Below are positions 1 to 5,632 of a stretch of 5,632 nucleotides of DNA, piece after piece. Origin of the DNA: Candidatus Thalassarchaeaceae archaeon (GTDB lineage: Archaea; Thermoplasmatota; Poseidoniia; Poseidoniales; Thalassarchaeaceae); contig JASMAJ010000066.1 in the NCBI GenBank assembly GCA_030754395.1, positions 1-5,632 on the forward strand. The letters are read 5' to 3'. Each line of letters begins with the position of its first letter. Position 1 is the first letter of the stretch. The translations under genes were made by a program, and so were the position numbers. The notes beneath the pieces are model-generated. The model had not been told where the DNA came from. It worked only from the letters and a program-made list of their open reading frames with translations, and did not search any database.

Positions 1-2
1 AC

Positions 3-71
3 ATGATGAGCGCGTCTCATTGGTATGCTGATGCGATGTATTGCATTATGACAGCACCCCGCCAGCACTAA
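3..71 (+). CDS. Possible 3' end of a convergent plus-strand gene
   Basis: One plus-strand frame is open from the window edge to a TAA at 69-71 and would encode about 22 residues ending in TAPRQH. The other two plus frames meet stops within the first 31 bases. The TAA sits 12 bases before the symmetric hairpin at 84-112, which is where a convergent gene would be expected to end. I do not recognise the peptide. The stretch is too short to prove coding, so it may be chance. The entry is recorded because gene placement and terminator position agree. Confidence 0.3.
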   Translation: MMSASHWYADAMYCIMTAPRQH

Positions 72-83
72 GCTTGATCCAAC

Positions 84-112
84 TAAAAAGGCCGCTATAT
101 GCGGCCTTTTTA
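84..112 (-). terminator. Symmetric (bidirectional) hairpin terminator
   Basis: A perfect 12-bp inverted repeat (84-95 with 101-112) surrounds the 5-base loop TATAT. The inner stem is GC-rich (GGCCGC/GCGGCC) and the outer part is an A-tract paired with a T-tract, so either strand gives a GC stem followed by five T. On the minus strand it begins 13 bases after the TAG of the DoxX-like gene and would end the five-gene unit. On the plus strand it could end a gene stopping at 71. Archaeal termination relies mainly on T-tracts, which are present here in both directions. Confidence 0.8.
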
Positions 113-125
113 AATCACTTGCTGA

Positions 126-545
126 CTACTTATCCCTGCAACATTTAGCGATCCAGTAATCAATACTGACAAAGCGCCCTGCTCCGGTAAAAAACAGGCT
201 CAGCAACATAACAAAGTAAGTAATGGCAAACTCAATACCATTATTCAAAATCACAACCGGGCCAGAAGACCCTATGTCAAGTACTGAGTTAGAAAAAATA
301 GAACCAGATTCGGAACCATTAATATTCAAATTAGCCGAATTGGATGTTCGAAAAACATCACTTTTCTCTTCTAACTTGATTGCATCTTCTTGAGGGTTTG
401 ATACAACACTCAGTATAGTTAGACATAGAAAAAGGCCACATATTCCGAACGCGGTTAGTTTCCTGCTATTTGCAGAGAGCATGAACTTGGCGTCATTCCA
501 AACATTATCACTATTCCCTATGCCTGAACGGTTTGCATCACTCAA
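126..545 (-). CDS. Small membrane protein with a DoxX-like C-terminus (possibly truncated)
   Basis: This encodes a 139-residue protein with two hydrophobic segments, about residues 31-49 and 103-121. The second runs into GAGRF (121-125) followed by S-I-D (127-129). The pattern of a membrane helix, then G-x-G-R-[FY], then S-[IVL]-D is how DoxX-family membrane proteins end. DoxX proteins normally have four helices; here the two helices are separated by a polar Ser/Asn-rich stretch (about 50-100), so the protein is either an internally reduced DoxX relative or a different protein with a similar end. The start used is TTG at 545, preceded by GAAGGTG at ribosome-binding distance and overlapping the radical SAM gene by 8 bases. 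ATG at 482 (118 residues) is the alternative and has no clear binding site. It is the last gene before the terminator. No catalytic function can be assigned. Confidence 0.7.
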   Translation of the reverse strand: MSDANRSGIGNSDNVWNDAKFMLSANSRKLTAFGICGLFLCLTILSVVSNPQEDAIKLEEKSDVFRTSNSANLNINGSESGSIFSNSVLDIGSSGPVVILNNGIEFAITYFVMLLSLFFTGAGRFVSIDYWIAKCCRDK

Positions 546-2319
546 TTAGCACCTTCTCTGCCAGTCCATAGGACTGGAGTCCAGAATCCCTAAATGCCTG
601 CTCTAGATTGTTAAATGGCCTTTCGGGAGAATTTCTAGCAGCCTTAGCCCTAGAGGAAATAATACGCCATGCTGCTTTAGATCCAATCCCTGGAATTGCT
701 TCTAATTGTGCTTGGGTGACTGAGTTCATTGAAAGGCCTATTTCCACTCCCGAAATACTCCGCATTCCATGGCCCGTGACCATAATGTCCGATTCTGACT
801 CTAATGGAATCTGATATGGTACACCTACGAGAATAGGATAGGCCCCGATTTGTCTTCCAAAGGTTATACCTGATTTGCCATGGATTGTTACATCTCTGTG
901 AATTGAGTTTAGAACCTGTTCAGGACGGCGGATACGATCTTCATGAGACTCCCACCATACCTCTCGAAGAACTGTGCCGATTGGAAACATCTCTTCGAGG
1001 AGTGGACGATCAATTTCTTCGCGTACACCTTTTTTGAATGCTCGAAATGAATCTTGAGGAATTTCTTGGAATCCTTGCCCTTCCACTTGTCTGATGTTAA
1101 TCCTACGGAGCCACAATCCTTCAGAACGAAGTCCATCTAATAGACGGCGATTAGCGTCATAGGATTCTTTTGTTTCACCATTCAAACCCGCTATGAAATT
1201 AAGACCCGGGAGAAGTTTAGGTAGACCCCTTTCTCCCCTCTCGCGACCATATTCATTGATGTGACGAATTGCAATTTGCAATTGCTCGGCATTGCAATTG
1301 AGCCAATTCTCCTTATGTACGACTGGATCTGCAGATTCTAGGCCAAAAGATAACACTGCTCCATCAGATAAGGTTTCTATCATCGTTTTTGTAATCTCAG
1401 TAGCCGGCTCAAGGTTCTCTGCCACTATCGAAGGATTACCATTGTCGACATGCAATATTCCAATCCTTTCATCTTCACGTAAGCCATGTAATATTCTTGC
1501 AATTGGTTCAGGATTGGGTATTGGGTACTCTAGTTCCTTAACGCCATCTGCTTTGTAGGTGTAAATATCAGTAGCACCACCTATCCGAACATGATTTACT
1601 TCGTTATCCAAAGCCGCACTAACTTCCTTAATAATGTCAGATTCGTCACGCCAGATTGGCACTCCTTTCTTTGGTTCAATACAAAATTTACACCCTCGTT
1701 TAAACCTAACACAGCCTTGGTAAATTTCAACCTCAAAAGTAAGAGGACCAGGGGCGCCGTCTACCGTTTTCAAGTCGGGGTGCTGAGTGACACATTTTCC
1801 TTGAGCACCGGCTATCGCCCACTCATTCCACTGCTCTGAATTTCTTCTCTTATGGGACCACTCGGATGTGTTTAGGAAATGGTTGAGTGTAGCATCAGTA
1901 TCCTGAACTGTGCAGAAAAGATTAGTGCGTAATGGCATCCAACCATCATGTCTCCAGTGACGAATCGCCCAACCACCTGCTAGTACTGGTTGTTCGTGAG
2001 GAAAAGTAGCTAGAAATTCATCTAATTCCTTGCGAGAAATTGGTGTGCCTCGAATATATTTTCCAGGAACTACTGCACCGGCTAGAATCACAGCACCATC
2101 CAATTCAGAAAGTTCTCGTTTCAGAGAAGCACGTTCACTAGGATTTTGGAGGCGTTTCTTGTGATTAAGTCTCCATTGATCAATTGTCATGTATGTGTAT
2201 GGAATGTTTCGAGATTCTAGTACACCACATATGTAGCGTATATGGAATCCAAGGTAATTGGGGACGCCAAATGCTGCTGGTTCATCCTCGTATCCATCGA
2301 GAACAAGCCAGCCTTCCAT
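538..2319 (-). CDS. Radical SAM protein with C-terminal helix-hairpin-helix domain (archaeal conserved family)
   Basis: This is a 593-residue protein of a family known mainly from archaea, substrate unknown. It opens with VLDGYEDEP (about 6-14) and GVP, the signature of archaeal radical SAM proteins that carry a cobalamin-binding-like Rossmann domain before the SAM barrel. The cluster cysteines appear to be C203, C210 and C213 (GC-VRFKRG-CKFC), a C-x6-C-x2-C spacing instead of the usual C-x3-C-x2-C. Barrel motifs follow: GLESADP (326-332), GLNFIAGLNGET (372-383) and RRINIRQ (405-411). A helix-hairpin-helix (AIPGIGSKAAWRI, about 541-553) sits near the C-terminus and suggests nucleic-acid contact. 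The frame stays open upstream to 2445, but that extension is low-complexity and lies over the RGG-coding end of the preceding gene, so ATG at 2319 is preferred, 52 bases after that gene's stop. The ribosome-binding site is weak. The location beside an exosome gene hints at RNA or translation, by inference only. Confidence 0.9.
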   Translation of the reverse strand: MEGWLVLDGYEDEPAAFGVPNYLGFHIRYICGVLESRNIPYTYMTIDQWRLNHKKRLQNPSERASLKRELSELDGAVILAGAVVPGKYIRGTPISRKELDEFLATFPHEQPVLAGGWAIRHWRHDGWMPLRTNLFCTVQDTDATLNHFLNTSEWSHKRRNSEQWNEWAIAGAQGKCVTQHPDLKTVDGAPGPLTFEVEIYQGCVRFKRGCKFCIEPKKGVPIWRDESDIIKEVSAALDNEVNHVRIGGATDIYTYKADGVKELEYPIPNPEPIARILHGLREDERIGILHVDNGNPSIVAENLEPATEITKTMIETLSDGAVLSFGLESADPVVHKENWLNCNAEQLQIAIRHINEYGRERGERGLPKLLPGLNFIAGLNGETKESYDANRRLLDGLRSEGLWLRRINIRQVEGQGFQEIPQDSFRAFKKGVREEIDRPLLEEMFPIGTVLREVWWESHEDRIRRPEQVLNSIHRDVTIHGKSGITFGRQIGAYPILVGVPYQIPLESESDIMVTGHGMRSISGVEIGLSMNSVTQAQLEAIPGIGSKAAWRIISSRAKAARNSPERPFNNLEQAFRDSGLQSYGLAEKVLIE

Positions 2320-2371
2320 ATCAGTCCCAGTCTTCGGGCAGCATCGTCGGACTTCACCGCTTCGCTTCTTC

Positions 2372-3649
2372 TCAGCGGCTTCGACCTCGGCCTCTACCTC
2401 GGTTTCCACCGCGGCGGCCACCACCATCATTTGATTCTTGAACACTTATTTTGCGGCCGTGAATCTCAGTTCCATCAAGGGCTTTTATTGCTTTCTCACC
2501 GACCTTGCGACTAGAGAACTTGATGAAAGCAAATCCTCGAGATTTACCGGTTTCCTTGTCTTTTGCGATACTACATTCACTTACATCACCATGTGCACTG
2601 AATAATTCTTTGAGTTCTTCCTCAGTTACTGCGTATGCGAGACGTGCAACGAAGAGTTTGATTCCTGAGGTCTCAGCTGCTGCTGCTCGGGCTGTCTTGA
2701 GAATCTCTCTCTCGGCAGCCAATTCTTCTTTCGAAGCTTTTCCGTCCTTGACTTTGTCCATGCATTCTCGGCAACGAATTGGTTTTCCTGGAGTCGGCTC
2801 GAATGGAACGGTTGTGTCGATACCACAGAGAGTACACTTGCAAGCATGCTTTACTCTAGGAGAGCCACCTCGGCCACCTCCTCCTTTTCCAGTCATGGAG
2901 GCTCTCATCTTGGCGGCCGCATTAGACATCTCGTGAGTCATTCCGCGTCGATGGTCGGCGACAGGAGAAAGATAGGGGCGAGCGCCCTCATGACCGAGAT
3001 TCTTCTCGGCCTCAGCAGACCATCTCTCACCAGTTCTGTTGAGTGTTTGTACGTCTTCTCCCAATGTGTGACCATGACCGAATCCATTCGATAGAGCTCG
3101 ATAGCCCTTGTAATCACAACGAGAACAATCTACATTGAAATCGTCTTTTGCTGAAGAAATGTTGAGATCAATTCCACAAGCCGGGCAGATTGCGGCGATT
3201 ACACCGAGTTCGGCAGAACCTCGCGTACTTGCCTTCATGTTGGGTTCAATTTGAGTAATGCGGGCTCTGATAATATCACGGGTCCTCATAGCATCACCAG
3301 GCGAAGGTAGGAATCTATCGACTATCTCGGTAACAAAGATGTCAGCGTGGAGATTCTCTGCCGCAAGATCTCTGTGTCCACCTTCCTTCTCAATGTGAAG
3401 AAGACGGACCATTGCAACTTTGGGCATCAATTTGGTTACCTGAGCAATAACATCATCACCAATTGCAGGGATATTTGTTTCAGGAACGAAAGAGTCAACG
3501 GACAACGTTCCGTCGCTATCAATTAGTTTACCTGACACTATAGCAACTACTCCTGATTCGGTTTCATGTAAACCTGAACCGAGTCCCATACCCGCTGGGA
3601 CATCCACTGGATTACCCGGTGTAACGAGGTCACCTGCACTAGCAGTCAT
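2372..3649 (-). CDS. csl4: Exosome subunit Csl4 fused to a zinc module, RRM domain and RGG tail
   Basis: Csl4 is an RNA-binding cap subunit of the archaeal exosome, the 3'-5' RNA degradation and tailing complex, and helps recruit DnaG. With ATG at 3649 the protein has 425 residues, about twice the usual 180-200. The first 190 or so form a complete Csl4: N-terminal domain with a TPG motif near residues 10-12, an S1-like barrel (about 60-145) and a zinc ribbon (CPAC 155-158, CSRC 175-178). A polar and Gly-rich linker follows, then a second four-cysteine module (C272, C275, C293, C296, with VPFEPTPGKP between), an RRM (about 330-405) with RNP2-like KLFVARL and exact RNP1 RGFAFIKF (371-378), and an RGG/RGR-rich end. 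The frame is uninterrupted. Upstream TTG (3727) and GTG (3700) starts are possible, but they add residues untypical of Csl4. The gene follows the methyltransferase with a 53-base gap that contains a hairpin. Identity as Csl4 is secure; the role of the extra domains is inferred RNA binding. Confidence 0.93.
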   Translation of the reverse strand: MTASAGDLVTPGNPVDVPAGMGLGSGLHETESGVVAIVSGKLIDSDGTLSVDSFVPETNIPAIGDDVIAQVTKLMPKVAMVRLLHIEKEGGHRDLAAENLHADIFVTEIVDRFLPSPGDAMRTRDIIRARITQIEPNMKASTRGSAELGVIAAICPACGIDLNISSAKDDFNVDCSRCDYKGYRALSNGFGHGHTLGEDVQTLNRTGERWSAEAEKNLGHEGARPYLSPVADHRRGMTHEMSNAAAKMRASMTGKGGGGRGGSPRVKHACKCTLCGIDTTVPFEPTPGKPIRCRECMDKVKDGKASKEELAAEREILKTARAAAAETSGIKLFVARLAYAVTEEELKELFSAHGDVSECSIAKDKETGKSRGFAFIKFSSRKVGEKAIKALDGTEIHGRKISVQESNDGGGRRGGNRGRGRGRSR

Positions 3650-3686
3650 CGGCCCGCCGACCGGACAACCCCCTATGAACGGTACG

Positions 3687-3703
3687 GCCGTGCGTAGCAC
3701 GGC
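3687..3703 (-). other. Short perfect hairpin between methyltransferase and csl4
   Basis: A 7-bp perfect inverted repeat (GCCGTGC and GCACGGC) with a 3-base loop begins at the last base of the methyltransferase TAG and lies about 38 bases before the csl4 ATG. On the minus strand no T-run follows, so it does not look like a terminator for the operon. It could shape the csl4 leader or mark an RNA-processing site. If csl4 used the TTG at 3727 or the GTG at 3700 the hairpin would be coding. Function is not shown by the sequence. Confidence 0.4.
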
Positions 3704-4350
3704 TATTTTGGAGGTGTTAGTCTCCAAAATGCGACACGAGTACGCCCTTGCTTATGCGAATGATGAGCGTAAGCAGCAGGTAAAGCAAAGTCAGTCTCCC
3801 AATATCTCTCAACACTCCATCCAGCGTTGGAAAAAATAGGTTCAATATGAGTTGCCTCAGCACTATGCATCAGATGACAAATAGCACCACTGCGAAGTAT
3901 TAATTCAAGAAATGGGCGGTCTGCTTTTTCCTTCTGAACCCCCCAAGGTGGATTAGAAATCACAACTCCCGCACCAGCAATATCAACAGAGGAATCTACA
4001 TTTTTGCAGATGATCTCTACGGTATTTTCTACACCAACTGCTTCTATGGCCTCAAATGAAACTTAACAGGCCTTTTCATCTACTTCTATAAGAACGACTT
4101 GTGCCGCACCCATAAGTGCGGCACCAATCCCTAAAATTCCATTGCCTGCGCCTAAATCAACTACTACTGAGTTTTCATTTAGATCTCCAAATGCAGCAAT
4201 TTGGGCCAACCAAGAGGCAGCAACATCGCCACTAGTTGAATACTGTTCCAACTCGACATTCCCACAAGGATGACTTGGAAGTGAGGAAAGAAGCATGGCC
4301 AGTCTACGCTGTCGCACGCCTCGCGTAGGACGTCTGACTATTGGCTTCAC
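3703..4350 (-). pseudogene. METTL5/PH1948-like RNA N6-adenine methyltransferase, interrupted by an in-frame TAA
   Basis: Read through one stop, the frame gives 215 codons, a normal length for archaeal METTL5-like methyltransferases, SAM-dependent Rossmann enzymes whose eukaryotic member methylates 18S rRNA. Family marks occur in the right order: RRLAMLLSSLP (15-25), ELEQYST (33-39), the SAM loop DLGAGNG (65-71), acidic IEVD (88-91), catalytic NPPW (133-136), then GVQKEKADRPFL. A TAA at 4065-4063 (codon 96) separates the SAM loop from the catalytic motif. Both halves are in the same frame and show no other damage, so one base change, for example CAA, GAA or AAA to TAA, explains it. The first half is 4350-4063; the second half is open from 4062 to the TAG at 3703 and its first in-frame GTG (3963) is just before NPPW. 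The start is GTG at 4350, overlapping the asd stop by 4 bases (GTGA), which suggests translational coupling. It may be a recent pseudogene or a sequence error. Confidence 0.85.
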
Positions 4351-5453
4351 TGTTCAGTAACACGAGAAAGAATAGTATTGTTATCATGCATCAAGCCGTC
4401 GGCAAGCAATTGTTCAGCCAGAAGTACACCATACCCAGCAGCACCTCGAATAGTATTGTCTGCAAAGACACTGAATCGTAGAATATTACCCTCAATCTCA
4501 ACATTTGAAATAGCAATCCCCATAGCTGCTCGCAAATCTATACCAGGATGCTTGATTCCTTCTGCACCAACCCAACGGTGACTCTCCACTATGGGTGCGT
4601 CTACAAAGTGGATTATCTGTTCAGGTGCAGAGGGGAGTGATAGATGTTGACTACGGGTAGTAAATTCGCGCCATGCATTGATTACTTGATGAGCACTAAC
4701 TAACTCTTCGAATCTCACTTCAAGATAAGCCAAGTGGCCATGATTCCGCATTACCCTTTCACACGATGCCGAGATATTGAGATCCATGCCAAATATCTTT
4801 GATAATTCGTCAACTATTGATTCAGACTCGCCCGGTATAAGTGGCGAAATCATCTCTCCTGATTTACCTGCTGCAAGCATCTTCCTACCGCCCCCCGATA
4901 ATGCCTGTTTAGTCTCAATTCGGATTGAAGAAATAGGATTTAGATGTACTAGGGGGGCTAGGGATAGAGCAAGTGGAATCACTGTGCAATTGGAACATGA
5001 AATCAATCTTCCTTGGCCATACATTGCCTGCTGATTAAGAAGTGAAAGATGGTTAATGTTTACTTCTGGTACAATCAAAGGTACATCAACCTCGAGACGA
5101 TTAATCTGAGCATGAGATATGACGATGAATCCTGCATTTGCCAGTGGCCTCTCAACCATCTCAGCGGGGCTGTTTGGCAAAGCCGAGAAGATGATTCGAA
5201 CACCTAAATCTCTCAACTCAGATTTCAGAGCCCTTGTATCTTCTAAACCACTAATTGTTATACCGGTTTCATCTGGTCTTTCCTCCTCAAGACTCCAGAG
5301 ACAATCATCGTATGGAGTACCCGAAGTTGAGGGTGAGCCGATTACTGCAACAGGCTCAAGCCAAGGGTGGTACTGTAGGCGCTGGAAGAAGCGTTGGGCA
5401 ACTAAACCCCTTGCGCCTAAGATAGCACACCGCACTCTACCATATGCGTCCAT
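4347..5453 (-). CDS. asd: Aspartate-semialdehyde dehydrogenase
   Basis: The enzyme reduces aspartyl-4-phosphate to aspartate semialdehyde with NADPH in the cytoplasm, the branch point to lysine, threonine and methionine. The protein has 368 residues, close to the usual 340-370. An N-terminal dinucleotide-binding loop GARGLVAQRF (13-22) is followed by the catalytic cysteine C156 in SCSNCTV, QALSGGG (183-189), PLIPGESESI with the KIFG segment (about 205-222), a SASCERV motif (228-234) leading to the probable catalytic H240 in NHGH, and the C-terminal DNTIRGAAG (332-340) that closes the cofactor site. This is the archaeal/fungal type. Several normally strict positions differ: the loop is usually GATGxVGQ, and the residues before the cysteine and histidine are usually NPN and DG. 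It is the first gene of the minus-strand unit. ATG at 5453 has no clear ribosome-binding site, which may point to a leaderless or short-leader transcript. Confidence 0.92.
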   Translation of the reverse strand: MDAYGRVRCAILGARGLVAQRFFQRLQYHPWLEPVAVIGSPSTSGTPYDDCLWSLEEERPDETGITISGLEDTRALKSELRDLGVRIIFSALPNSPAEMVERPLANAGFIVISHAQINRLEVDVPLIVPEVNINHLSLLNQQAMYGQGRLISCSNCTVIPLALSLAPLVHLNPISSIRIETKQALSGGGRKMLAAGKSGEMISPLIPGESESIVDELSKIFGMDLNISASCERVMRNHGHLAYLEVRFEELVSAHQVINAWREFTTRSQHLSLPSAPEQIIHFVDAPIVESHRWVGAEGIKHPGIDLRAAMGIAISNVEIEGNILRFSVFADNTIRGAAGYGVLLAEQLLADGLMHDNNTILSRVTEQ

Positions 5454-5495
5454 GTCGAGGGGGATTGACCATCTACACCTAAAGAAAACGGTTTG

Positions 5496-5513
5496 AAATT
5501 GTCAATTTATTTT
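5496..5513. promoter_or_regulatory. A/T-rich stretch in the divergent intergenic region, possible TATA-like element
   Basis: The 112 bases between asd (minus, start at 5453) and the plus-strand gene at 5566 must hold the promoters for both. The only markedly A/T-rich part is near its middle. It reads ATTTATTTT on the plus strand and AAAATAAAT on the minus strand and lies about 45-55 bases from each start codon. Archaeal TATA boxes lie about 26 bases before the transcript start, so either direction would give a leader of 20-30 bases. The match is loose and transcript starts are not known. Confidence 0.3.
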
Positions 5514-5565
5514 CGACGGCTCTATCTTCAAGTTCAAGTACCCTGACTTCCCTCTTCCATTGCTG

Positions 5566-5632
5566 ATGATGTTGGACGTTGTATACCTGATAGTCGGAAT
5601 TCTTGCTGGGGGCACCATTGGTTGGCTATACG
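5566..5632 (+). CDS. N-terminus of a membrane-anchored protein, possibly RmuC (truncated by window end)
   Basis: ATG at 5566 opens a plus-strand frame that runs off the window and gives MMLDVVYLIVGILAGGTIGW and two more residues. The hydrophobic run with a Gly-rich centre followed by GW is a single N-terminal membrane anchor. RmuC proteins, which carry a nuclease-like domain behind such an anchor and limit recombination at inverted repeats, often start in this way, but only 22 residues are visible and many anchored proteins look alike. The second ATG at 5569 is an equally good start, and the frame has no earlier ATG after the TGA at 5494-5496. The gene diverges from asd. Confidence 0.6.
   Translation, partial: MMLDVVYLIVGILAGGTIGWLY

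Noticed and set aside
1267..1307. Cluster of GCAATT/AATTGC repeats
   Set aside because: It lies inside the radical SAM gene and encodes a normal segment rich in Asn, Gln, Leu and Ile codons. The copies are irregularly spaced and there is no sign of an independent element.
2320..2445. N-terminal extension of the radical SAM frame (42 residues, Glu/Val/Ala-rich)
   Set aside because: It overlaps the DNA that encodes the RGG tail of the Csl4 fusion in another frame. The low-complexity Glu/Val/Ala run is what that Arg/Gly-rich DNA gives when shifted, and the family's own start motif begins just after the ATG at 2319.
2242..2936. Plus-strand open frames opposite csl4 and the radical SAM gene
   Set aside because: They give low-complexity or Ser/Arg/Pro-rich peptides with no recognisable domain and mirror well-supported minus-strand genes.
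3687..3710. Plus-strand reading of the hairpin followed by TATTTT as a terminator
   Set aside because: No plus-strand gene is supported upstream of it, and the minus-strand genes continue through the site.
3650..3727. Longer csl4 start at TTG 3727 (26 more residues)
   Set aside because: It would start with TTG, overlap the methyltransferase by 25 bases, and add residues that do not fit Csl4, whose TPG motif normally lies near the N-terminus as it does with ATG 3649.
4063..4065. Programmed recoding of TAA in the methyltransferase
   Set aside because: No known archaeal system decodes UAA as sense, and the site shows no evident stimulatory structure. A point mutation or sequence error is simpler.

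Overview
This window most likely comes from a mesophilic, probably marine, euryarchaeon; a Poseidoniales-like (Marine Group II) genome is my best guess. The archaeal evidence is a Csl4 exosome subunit, a METTL5/PH1948-type methyltransferase, a radical SAM protein of an archaeal family that opens with a DGYxDEPxxxGVP motif, and an aspartate-semialdehyde dehydrogenase of the archaeal/fungal type. The organism call is inference from protein character and moderate base composition, not from a marker gene.

Five genes lie head to tail on the minus strand and probably form one transcription unit. In order of transcription they are: aspartate-semialdehyde dehydrogenase (5453 to 4347); a METTL5-like RNA N6-adenine methyltransferase (4350 to 3703) broken by one in-frame TAA; an unusual Csl4 exosome protein extended by a zinc module, an RRM and an RGG tail (3649 to 2372); a radical SAM protein with a C-terminal helix-hairpin-helix (2319 to 538); and a short membrane protein whose C-terminus looks like DoxX (545 to 126). 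Two junctions overlap (4 and 8 bases) and the others have gaps of about 50 bases. A strong hairpin at 84-112 ends the unit. It is symmetric, so it may also serve a plus-strand gene whose last codons may lie at 3-71.

At the right edge, after a divergent intergenic stretch of about 110 bases (5454-5565), a plus-strand gene begins at 5566 with a membrane-anchor segment that recalls RmuC. It is cut by the window end.

The shared theme is RNA metabolism: the exosome subunit and the methyltransferase act on RNA, and the radical SAM protein next to them may be an RNA- or protein-modifying enzyme, although its substrate is unknown. The most notable items are the Csl4-zinc-RRM-RGG fusion, the single stop codon inside an otherwise intact methyltransferase, and the atypical C-x6-C-x2-C cluster motif in the radical SAM protein. 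There is no rRNA, tRNA, CRISPR array or insertion sequence.
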